Assembly: GCF_012034335.1 (NCBI RefSeq)
Contig: NZ_JAATHJ010000027.1
Span: 1-40,957 of the forward strand
DNA length: 40,957 bases
Reading direction: 5' to 3'
DNA from: Alkalicoccus luteus
GTDB lineage: Bacteria > Bacillota > Bacilli > Bacillales > Salisediminibacteriaceae
The first letter of the stretch is position 1, and every line of letters begins with the position of its first letter. Of this stretch, positions 16,716 through 25,016 are shown piece by piece. A program made the translations under genes and the position numbers. The notes under the pieces are model-generated. The model saw nothing but the letters and a program-made list of their open reading frames with translations. It searched no databases and was not told the DNA's origin.

Positions 16716-17235
16716 CTTCGCTTCGAAAAGTCAGGTTGGAAAAGAACGAGCTAGCCTTACCTTCTTTAAACATCAAGGAGCTGCATTAAGGTAAGTTCTC
16801 GCCAAGCTGAAAATAGAAGGGATCCATTTATCGAACATGCTTATTTATTTGTAAAGTCGATGCTGTTTACAGTTTACTTTATAGCTTTCAGTGACAACAA
16901 CTGTATTGACGCTACACGGTAAATAAGATGGCATAGGAGGTTTCATTTATTGGCCTTCATCAGTTTGTCAGATTTATCCTTTACGCTTCAGTTTGGTATT
17001 GAATCTTGCTTCAGTTCATTACCTCGTTTGTTTGCGTCCGGTTTCCTTCAACTCACGGGCCACCCCGGACGCCTTTTTCGTTCGCTAAAGATTCCCATTA
17101 TCAAGTGCGCCATGTCCTTACACCTTCAAGCTGCCAGACGCTACGGGCACAGCAAGATTGCTTCATTGAACAATCTCTCTGCAAATTCCTATTAGCGCTA
17201 TGAATAGACGAGACACGCTCTTATCTGAACAGCTG
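16716..17235. other. Non-coding or decayed stretch with a weak open frame
   Basis: About 520 bases hold no recognisable gene. One open frame (16950-17195, plus strand, 81 codons, TTG start nine bases after AGGAGG) has a good ribosome binding site. However, its product is unlike any family I know and has an odd composition; another frame over the same bases is also open. It may be a decayed gene or part of a repeat. I see no tRNA, terminator or other RNA motif. Confidence 0.35.
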
Positions 17236-17547
17236 CTACCAGCACACTTCTCTGATTTCGTAATCATCTGATGAATCCGTGTCTCCGGTGATGCAGGTAA
17301 AACATTCTTTTCCTGCGAATGCACTGCCAAGCGCCCATATAGTGCTGCCACATGTGCTGCATGTTTCACCATTCTTTTTACTCTTAACCGCTTCTTTAAG
17401 AGCTTTTCTGATAGATTCTGGATTACTGTGCGGATTCGATTGGCTATGTTTCTTGATATACGATTCCATCGAGATAGGCTTCATTTGGTGATATACTCCT
17501 TTCTCTATCAGCAGTCGTTCTGCTTGATTGAACTGGTTACATTTCAT
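17236..17547 (-). CDS. Small zinc-ribbon protein coupled to hepT
   Basis: A 103-residue protein of unknown function. The N-terminal half (residues 1-58) is polar and basic with predicted helices. The C-terminal part carries two knuckles, C63-x2-C66 (TCSTCGS) and C82-x2-C85 (ECFTCIT), spaced like a small zinc ribbon, followed by an acidic tail DTDSSDDYEIRE. Its ATG overlaps the hepT stop codon (ATGA), so translation is coupled to the toxin gene. That arrangement suggests it belongs to the toxin-antitoxin transcript, either as an accessory factor or as a passenger gene. The family is not recognised. Confidence 0.7.
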   Translation of the reverse strand: MKCNQFNQAERLLIEKGVYHQMKPISMESYIKKHSQSNPHSNPESIRKALKEAVKSKKNGETCSTCGSTIWALGSAFAGKECFTCITGDTDSSDDYEIREVCW

Positions 17548-17939
17548 TTAACATGGCGCTTCATACGGTCGGTCCAAGTTCTGAGAAGCTGATAATAGCG
17601 AGGGAGGTTTTGCTTAATTTTGAATGCCACCTCTTCGTTGTACGTATGAACCGTCAGATTACGGTCGTTTACCATTTCCAGTGCTTGAACAGTTTCTTCA
17701 TCATTGAACAGATGAACCTCTCTGCTGCTGCGAATCACACCTTTAGGCGACCCGACGTCTATTCCTTCTACATCATATAAATATTGCTTCGCAGCTTTCC
17801 AAGTTGCTTCAAACGTAAATTCAAAACGTTGAATAGCAGCATCTCTTTCAATTTCACTAAGTGTATCCAGTAGCGCCAGCTGTTCGAAAGAGTTCAGTGC
17901 TTTTTCAGCTGATGCTAGTCGCTGATGTAATCTTTCCAA
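17544..17939 (-). CDS. hepT: HepT-like HEPN toxin (HI0074 family)
   Basis: A 131-residue HEPN protein of the HI0074 group, formerly called nucleotidyltransferase substrate-binding proteins. The family RX4HXY motif is visible as R93-NLTV-H98-T-Y100, the RNase active site and the tyrosine that the cognate MntA modifies with AMP in studied type VII systems. It starts with LASAEKALNSFEQ, and FEFTFEATWKAAKQYL is also typical. It overlaps mntA by 25 bases and the zinc-ribbon gene by four. It is expected to cleave RNA when not modified. A frameshift or lost motif is not seen, so the module looks intact. Confidence 0.92.
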   Translation of the reverse strand: MERLHQRLASAEKALNSFEQLALLDTLSEIERDAAIQRFEFTFEATWKAAKQYLYDVEGIDVGSPKGVIRSSREVHLFNDEETVQALEMVNDRNLTVHTYNEEVAFKIKQNLPRYYQLLRTWTDRMKRHVK

Positions 17940-18238
17940 ATAATTCCCTCCTTCTTCACGCGTTCTCTGAACACTGCATTAGCAGTATGCAAGTCTACAA
18001 CGTCTACTTTATACGGAATAGCTGATTCTTCGATTTCGTCAAGTAAGCTGTTCCATACGGCAGGTGAAATGGGACCAACTGATTCCACGGCGATGTCAAT
18101 GTCCGAACTATGCTTTTCCTGCTTACGAGCCCAGGAGCCGAACAGATAAACGCGCACATTTTCTTCGCTCAGTTGATTCTCTATAATAGAGCGGAGTAAT
18201 GTCATCATCTCCTTCTTATTGGCAGCTTCCGTTCCCAT
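17915..18238 (-). CDS. mntA: MntA-like minimal nucleotidyltransferase antitoxin
   Basis: A 107-residue minimal nucleotidyltransferase. The GSX10DXD motif is exact: G34-S35, ten residues, D46-I-D48 in FGSWARKQEKHSSDIDIA; the third acidic residue is probably D79 in YKVDVVDL. In characterised type VII systems this enzyme AMPylates the HepT tyrosine and neutralises it. The ATG at 18238 follows GAGGGTGG. It is the first gene of the three-gene minus-strand unit, so antitoxin is made before toxin. A TGC-TATACT extended -10 lies about 25 bases upstream. Confidence 0.93.
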   Translation of the reverse strand: MGTEAANKKEMMTLLRSIIENQLSEENVRVYLFGSWARKQEKHSSDIDIAVESVGPISPAVWNSLLDEIEESAIPYKVDVVDLHTANAVFRERVKKEGIIWKDYISD

Positions 18239-18263
18239 ACAATTCCACCCTCTTTTTTCACAC

Positions 18264-18272
18264 AGTATAGCA
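18264..18272 (-). promoter_or_regulatory. Extended -10 promoter for mntA-hepT
   Basis: On the minus strand TGCTATACT forms an extended -10 about 26 bases upstream of the mntA ATG. No -35 of quality is visible, which extended -10 promoters tolerate. I see no clear palindrome for autoregulation. Confidence 0.5.
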
Positions 18273-18750
18273 TATTAGCCTTTTACTATAATGAATTGGG
18301 AACTGATTTACCAATTAACACCATGTTGTAACAAACCCTCTTTCAACAGACGGCACGACAGCTTTTAAAAGTAAGAATACTAAGATTGAAGTGGAACTTA
18401 CTTCTGTACATAGATCAGTATGCTTTCTAGTATAATCAACCATTAAGATAAAAATGAATGCATCTCTGCTGTGAAGATCACTATCTTCTTAATAGTGGAT
18501 TGATGTGAAACCCTGAACAGCGGGCGGGCCGTGCCAATACTTTTTTTACTTTGACATAAACGTTCTCCATAACTACCTTAACACTTTACCGGTATTAGCT
18601 GAATTTGTTGATTAAAGACTCACTTTCGAAGATACATTCGCTTTTAATGTATGTTACAAAACTCCTCTGTGATCTAGCTTTCAATTTCCACTCGAGCTAA
18701 CCCGCCATTACTCTTAACCAGATAACCGAGTTTACAACTGCTTTTTCTAT
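18273..18750. other. Intergenic region with nothing recognised
   Basis: About 480 AT-rich bases between the mntA promoter and the groEL terminator. No open frame has a ribosome binding site. TTGACA at 18551 and TATAAT at 18431 occur but lack partners at proper spacing and have no gene to serve. Confidence 0.5.
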
Positions 18751-18786
18751 AAAAAAAGGCAGAAAGGAACGAATTCCTTTCTGCCT
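18751..18786 (-). terminator. Terminator of groES-groEL
   Basis: On the minus strand a stem of about 14 base pairs (AGGCAGAAAGGAA with its complement) is followed by seven Ts, starting about 22 bases after the groEL stop codon. Confidence 0.92.
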
Positions 18787-18808
18787 CTTTATATAAGGGG
18801 GGCTGGGC

Positions 18809-20452
<1,644 letters not shown>

Positions 20453-20491
20453 TCAACCTCCATACGTAGATTTAGTGTAAACGGGAATTCC

Positions 20492-20776
20492 TTATTCGAT
20501 GATCGCCAGTACATCGCTTTCGCGAAGAATCAGAAGCTCGCGACCTTCATACTTCACTTCTGTTCCGGAGTACTTGGAGAACAGAATTTTCTGGTCTTCT
20601 TTGATCTCAAGCGCTACGCGCTCTCCGCTTTCTGTGAGACGGCCGGTACCAATTGCTACGACCTTCCCTTCCTGCGGCTTTTCTTTTGCAGAGTCCGGCA
20701 GTACGATTCCGCTTGCCGTCTTTTCCTCCTGCTGTACGAGTTCAATTACGATACGATCTCCTAATGGCTTTAACAA
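20492..20776 (-). CDS. groES: 10 kDa co-chaperonin GroES
   Basis: The heptameric lid of GroEL. The 94-residue product begins [12 protein letters not shown] and contains the mobile loop segment [13 protein letters not shown] (about residues 15-27), with the C-terminal [23 protein letters not shown] start at 20776 is preferred: it lies nine bases after AAAGGAGG, gives the family's normal N-terminus and length, and as I recall matches the B. subtilis gene. The alternative GTG nine bases earlier sits directly against the ribosome binding site. First gene of the operon. Confidence 0.97.
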   Translation of the reverse strand: MLKPLGDRIVIELVQQEEKTASGIVLPDSAKEKPQEGKVVAIGTGRLTESGERVALEIKEDQKILFSKYSGTEVKYEGRELLILRESDVLAIIE

Positions 20777-20839
20777 GGAAAACACCCTCCTTTAATATTT
20801 GGGCATGCCAGGCATGCTTTTTCACGTTAAGTAGTGTTA

Positions 20840-20866
20840 TTAGCACTCGGATAATTTGAGTGCTAA
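20840..20866 (-). promoter_or_regulatory. CIRCE operator (HrcA site)
   Basis: A perfect TTAGCACTC-N9-GAGTGCTAA inverted repeat, 64 bases upstream of the groES start. It is the binding site of the heat-shock repressor HrcA, so this groE operon is in the class I heat-shock group. HrcA itself is not encoded in the window. Confidence 0.98.
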
Positions 20867-20876
20867 CACAATTCCT

Positions 20877-20905
20877 ATAATAATCAACCTCAGAAAAATT
20901 TGCAA
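20877..20905 (-). promoter_or_regulatory. Sigma-A promoter of groES-groEL
   Basis: On the minus strand TTGCAA and TATTAT are 17 bases apart, with the -10 just upstream of the CIRCE element. Transcription would start close to or inside CIRCE, which is the normal layout. Confidence 0.85.
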
Positions 20906-21008
20906 CCCTTTCGGCTGATTTTTTTAGGCTTTGTAACCGCACACACCTTCCTACTATGCCCGTTCACAGAAACGTTAAAACGTAAGAAAGGCGGTGCCAT
21001 CGTTCGTA

Positions 21009-21017
21009 TGCTACAAT
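21009..21017 (+). promoter_or_regulatory. Extended -10 promoter for the CAAX protease gene
   Basis: TGCTACAAT lies about 45 bases before the TTG start of the ydiL-like gene. There is no good -35 at the matching distance, so this rests on the extended -10 alone. Confidence 0.45.
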
Positions 21018-21061
21018 GGATTTTAGACTTGTGACTTTACTATAAAAGGGGAGACGTTCGT

Positions 21062-21796
21062 TTGAATAAACACTATTGGCTCATTATTGTAGCCTTTATT
21101 CTCATGCAGCTTTCCCCGGTCGTTATCGCGCCTTTGTTAATCGCGCTTGGGTTTGGTGGGTCGATGGAACAGCTGTCCGGCCAGTCGATTTCGGTCGGGT
21201 TTACGATTGGTTTCTTCATTATTGTCTGGCTCGCGCTCCGTGCGAAGCCGAATCCGAAGCTTCAGGATGGTAAAGCAGACATTCCGCAGACGATTCTCTG
21301 GTCAATCGGCGGTATTTTCCTCGCTTTTTTCGCCCAGTATGCTGCAGCTTTAATTGAGACGTTTGCGTTCGGCATTGAGCCGGGATCCGAGAACACGGAC
21401 ATGATTGTCGGCATGGCCAACGCCGCGCCGTTCGTCATCTTCGTCGTTGCCGTATTAGGACCGGTTATAGAAGAAATCGTTTTCCGTATGGTGATCTTTG
21501 GTGCGTTGTACAAACGCTTCGGCTTTTGGATCGCAGCGCTCGGAAGCGGCTTTTTGTTCGCGGTGATTCATCTCGACTTTGAGCACCTGCTCGTCTACCT
21601 GGCAATGGGCGTTGTGTTTGCATGGCTTTATGTGAAGACGAAGCGGATCATCGTACCGATCATTGCGCACGTTGGGATCAACTCCTTCGTGATGCTCGTT
21701 CAGGTCATTTTTGGCGAACAGCTTCAGGATTTGATGGAGCAGATGGAGGAAATGGAGCAGTCTATTCAATTGATTGTTAGAGGCTGGCTGCTATGA
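21062..21796 (+). CDS. ydiL: CPBP intramembrane metalloprotease (YdiL-like)
   Basis: A 244-residue membrane protein of the CPBP/Abi family (Rce1-like CAAX protease fold). It has about eight hydrophobic segments. The catalytic motifs are E137-E138-x3-R142 (VIEEIVFR), H170 in FAVIHLDF and H203 in PIIAHVGINS. It starts with a TTG at 21062 behind AAAGGGGAG. In B. subtilis the orthologue ydiL adjoins groES and ydiK as here, which supports the name, though the two genes and groES are arranged divergently. The substrate is unknown; some relatives process prenylated or peptide substrates. Its end overlaps the ydiK-like gene by four bases. Confidence 0.9.
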   Translation: MNKHYWLIIVAFILMQLSPVVIAPLLIALGFGGSMEQLSGQSISVGFTIGFFIIVWLALRAKPNPKLQDGKADIPQTILWSIGGIFLAFFAQYAAALIETFAFGIEPGSENTDMIVGMANAAPFVIFVVAVLGPVIEEIVFRMVIFGALYKRFGFWIAALGSGFLFAVIHLDFEHLLVYLAMGVVFAWLYVKTKRIIVPIIAHVGINSFVMLVQVIFGEQLQDLMEQMEEMEQSIQLIVRGWLL

Positions 21797-21999
21797 TCGG
21801 ATCGCTTCGCTTCAACGGGTATCTGTTCGTCTTTCTCGGTACTGTATTCGTGCTCATGGCGATTCAAAGCACGAACCGGACCGGAGGCATGGATGCACTG
21901 ACCATTATTCTGATCGCGTTTGCCGCATTTGATTATGTTCTCGCCTTTAAATTTCTAGGCGCTTCTGCCAGAGAACGGCGCGAGAACGGATCGAAATAG
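21793..21999 (+). CDS. ydiK: YdiK-like small membrane protein (DUF4305)
   Basis: A 68-residue protein with two transmembrane helices (about residues 6-25 and 33-53) and a basic tail ARERRENGSK. Size, topology and position beside the ydiL-like protease agree with B. subtilis YdiK, a DUF4305 protein of unknown role. It overlaps ydiL by four bases, so the two are co-translated and may work together. A strong terminator follows at once. Confidence 0.82.
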   Translation: MIGSLRFNGYLFVFLGTVFVLMAIQSTNRTGGMDALTIILIAFAAFDYVLAFKFLGASARERRENGSK

Positions 22000-22034
22000 A
22001 AAGAGCCAGCCGCATTGCCGGCTGGCTCTTTTCT
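22000..22034. terminator. Terminator after ydiL-ydiK
   Basis: A 13-base-pair stem (AAAGAGCCAGCCG and complement) with a six-base loop, ending in T-rich sequence on the plus strand. The convergent iadA ends 54 bases away, and the symmetrical ends allow it to serve both genes. Confidence 0.9.
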
Positions 22035-22087
22035 CATATATGGATTCATCTGTGACTGCCCTTCTGCTGGTCCGTCACATTTCCTCC

Positions 22088-23254
22088 TTATTCAAATGTA
22101 CCTTTCACAAGCACTTTTCTCTCCTGCATCATGATGCGTCCGCGGGCAAGCACTGTTTCGGGCTCCCAGTCTTCATTCATCAGCAGCATATCTGCATCTC
22201 GTCCAACTTCAATCCGGCCCTTATCCCGCAGCTTGAGCACACTGGCCGGATTTTCTGTGACCGTGCGGATGGCCTGCTCCGGCGCTACTCCTTCGGTAAC
22301 TATCGCTTCTGTAAGCGCGCGCTGCAGGCTGCCGACATCTGCAACCGTAAGCCCGGTCAGCTCTCCTGCTTCGTTGAATTCCGGGAGGCTTCCCTGACCG
22401 TCTGACGTCATCGTGATTTTCCGATCATCGGTGCCTGCCTCCAGCGCTCGGCGCAGCGCTTTCGGAGCGTTCACTTCCCCGTCATCCAGAAACTGCGGAA
22501 TCGTACTAGTCGTAAAGTCGATTACGCCGCCTCGTTCAGCAAATGCAAGCCCTGCCTGAAACAGCTTTTCGGTCCGGTTAACGTGCGTCGGGCAAAAGCT
22601 CGTGATTGGCAGATCCGTTGAATCAACGACCGCAAGCAGTGGATCCAGCCTGCTTTCTCCGCCGCCGATATGGACGTTAACGATACCTGCTTTCCCAGAC
22701 AGCATGCCTCCAATCCGGGCCTGGGAAGCTACTTTTGCGAGCTCGTCCGTCGTCGGCTGCGACGAGCGGTGGTCGCTGATTGCGACTTCACCGACGCCGA
22801 TAATCCGGTCGATCAGCATCATGTCATCTTCAATTTTGCCGGTGATGGTCCTCACCGGAACATGATAGTTTCCGACGTGGCAGTAGCAGCTGATGCCCTC
22901 GGTTTCCAAGGCACGTGCTTTTGCGATCAGCTCCGCCATCGTTCTTGTTGCTCCGTCGGTTCCGATGACGCCGACAATCATTGTGATCCCGGCTTTCACC
23001 GCGTCAGACAGCTTCAGCTCCGGCGTGCGCGTATGATAGCCGCCTTCTCCGCCGCCGCCGATGATATGAACGTGGCTGTCGATCAGCCCTGGAATAAGCG
23101 CTTGTCCTTTTGCTTCGATAACGGCCGTTTCCCCTGCCGACGGTGCTTCCAGTGAATCGGCGATTGCGGCAATTTTTCCTGCAGCAACGAGCACGTCTTT
23201 CTCCCCGAGCGGCTCCGGCGCATACACCGAAGCCCCCTTAATTAGCGTGAACAT
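22088..23254 (-). CDS. iadA: Isoaspartyl dipeptidase
   Basis: A 388-residue amidohydrolase of the IadA family that hydrolyses beta-aspartyl (isoaspartyl) dipeptides from damaged proteins. Visible are the first metal motif LIDSHVHIIGGGGEGGYHTR (H61, H63), CHVGNYHVP, GVGEVAISDHRSSQPT, the NVHIGGG histidine, SFCPTHVNR and TSDGQGSLPEF. Family members use a bridging carboxylated lysine; in the corresponding-looking place (GVGEVAISDH) I see a glutamate, which may be a normal variant. GGAGGG precedes the ATG. It lies 18 bases after the broken YfcC transporter gene in a unit headed by a sigma-54 promoter. Confidence 0.93.
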   Translation of the reverse strand: MFTLIKGASVYAPEPLGEKDVLVAAGKIAAIADSLEAPSAGETAVIEAKGQALIPGLIDSHVHIIGGGGEGGYHTRTPELKLSDAVKAGITMIVGVIGTDGATRTMAELIAKARALETEGISCYCHVGNYHVPVRTITGKIEDDMMLIDRIIGVGEVAISDHRSSQPTTDELAKVASQARIGGMLSGKAGIVNVHIGGGESRLDPLLAVVDSTDLPITSFCPTHVNRTEKLFQAGLAFAERGGVIDFTTSTIPQFLDDGEVNAPKALRRALEAGTDDRKITMTSDGQGSLPEFNEAGELTGLTVADVGSLQRALTEAIVTEGVAPEQAIRTVTENPASVLKLRDKGRIEVGRDADMLLMNEDWEPETVLARGRIMMQERKVLVKGTFE

Positions 23255-23272
23255 GCAATCCCTCCGTATCTG

Positions 23273-24771
23273 TTATGAAAAGTTGATTAAGACTGCGGCG
23301 ATGACAAAGGCCAGCGCGAGTCCGAACATGAGGAGCTGGAATTTGAAAATAAACCGGAACCATGTTCCCCAGCCGATCCGTGCTGCACCGAGCGTTCCCA
23401 TGAGCGCAGCGGACGTTGGCACGATCATGTTCTTCAGTCCGTCACCGAGCTGAAAGCCGAGGACAGCGACCTGGCGCGTCACGCCTGCGATGTCCGCAAG
23501 TGGTGCAATAAGCGGCATCGTGAGCGCCGCCTGGCCGGATCCGGATACGACAAAGAAGTTGATCACTGACTGAAAGACAAGTATGAATGACGCAGACAGC
23601 ACTTCCGGCATATCATCGACGAGTCCTCCCGCTGCGTACAGCACCGTATTCAGAACAGATGCCGCAGCCGGATCATCGCCGCCTAAGATGATGACGATCC
23701 CTTTAGCCATCCCGACGACAAGCGCTGCCGGCAGCAGCTGCTGCGCACCTTCGCCAAAGCTCTCTGCTACATCGTTGATCGTCATATCATTCAGCTTGAA
23801 AATCACGCCAATCGCACCTGCGACAAGGCCGATCGTGAAAAACTGCGTGGCAATTTCCGGAATATAATATGCGTCCCGTACGACCCCCAGATAATCCAGC
23901 CAATCCCTAGCGCTAATGTAATCACGACAAGTGAATCTCCAACGGTGAACTTGCCGTTAATATCCTGGACGTTATTGTGCTTTTTGAAATAGGCGTTCGC
24001 ATCCGGTGAATACGATTTGGACGGATCACGCCTTACTTTGGAAGCGTACCACATCGTGTAGGCAATGCCGACACCGGTGAACACAGCCCACATGAGCATG
24101 CGAAACGGCGTTCCAGAAAGCACCGGCACGTCCGAAACTCCCTGGGCAATAGCGACACCAAACGGATTCATCCACGACGTAGCAAAACCGATCTGGGTTG
24201 CCACGTAGGTGATCATCACGCCGGTGATTGCATCATAGCCGAGTGCGATGACGAGCGGAACGAGAATAATCGCAAACGCAATCGCCTCTTCCCCCATGCC
24301 AAACACCGCGCCGCCCAGTGAGAAAAAGAAAAACATGACGGGAATGAGCAGCGCTTCCTTCCCTTTCGTTTTATCAATCACTGCCAAAATGCCCTGGTCA
24401 ATGGCTTTCGTGCGCATAATAATGCCAAAGGCACCGCCGATGATGAGAATAAAGGCGACGACTCCGACAGCCGAGCCCCATCTATCCCCGGAAACGAGTC
24501 CTTCGAACATGTAATTTAAAAATCCGGCGCCGCCAAACGGTTCAAATAAGCTGACTCCTTCGCGGGCAGGCTCTCCTGCTTCATCGGTTTCGTATTCAAA
24601 CGTATCCGGAATGAGCACGGTACGCGTGTCTTCCTGCCCTGCATTGTCATATGTAACCTCTTCTGTTTCAAACATCCCCATCGGAATCAAGTACGTCATC
24701 AGTGCTGCCAGAACGACAACCCCGAAAATAATGACAAACGTATGGGGCATTTGAATTCCTTTCTTCGGCAT
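23273..24771 (-). pseudogene. YfcC-family transporter, interrupted by a one-base frameshift
   Basis: Together the two frames encode about 500 residues of a multi-helix YfcC-family (dicarboxylate or amino-acid carrier type) membrane protein. The first frame runs from ATG 24771 (behind AAAGGAGT) and leaves the family pattern after GIGWIIWG. The second resumes as VVRDAYYIPEI and continues through FKLNDMTINDVAESFGEG, LVFQSVINFFVVSGSGQAA and MIVPTSAALMGTLG. The break coincides with a run of five Cs at 23884-23888 (plus strand); one more base would restore a single frame. The rest looks well conserved, so this is a recent mutation, a slippage site or a sequencing error. Next to iadA it probably imports the dipeptide or its amino-acid relatives. 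Confidence 0.82.
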
Positions 24772-24805
24772 CTTTCCCACTCCTTTCAAGACTGGTTATT
24801 TACTA

Positions 24806-24823
24806 ATGCAAGTTAGGTGCCAA
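24806..24823 (-). promoter_or_regulatory. Sigma-54 promoter of the yfcC-iadA unit
   Basis: On the minus strand TTGGCACCTAACTTGCAT matches the sigma-54 consensus (TGGCAC-N5-TTGCA) essentially completely, with GG and GC at the correct 12-base offset. It lies about 35 bases before the transporter start. A divergent gene for a sigma-54 activator lies about 190 bases away, so the operon is almost certainly sigma-54 dependent. Confidence 0.93.
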
Positions 24824-24870
24824 CTTTGCAATACGACATTAAATTCGTTTCGAAAACACTCTCATTATGC

Positions 24871-24891
24871 AGCCATGACTGGTCTGTGGCT
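24871..24891. promoter_or_regulatory. Possible activator site (inverted repeat)
   Basis: AGCCA-N11-TGGCT lies about 50-65 bases upstream of the -24 element, inside the intergenic region between the activator gene and its likely target. Position suits an upstream activating sequence, but five-base arms can arise by chance. Confidence 0.3.
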
Positions 24892-25016
24892 TTTTATTCA
24901 CCTTTAAACAGCTTTGATCAGACTGAAGGAATATGCACAAAGCTTCGTTTTTTTGCTCCCCTATTTTTATGTGTTCTTATGATAAAATAGATAAAAACAT
25001 ATAAAGGAGAATGACG

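Noticed and set aside
18541-18600. A promoter around TTGACA at 18551
   Set aside because: The matching -10 (TACCTT) is poor and no gene follows on that strand.
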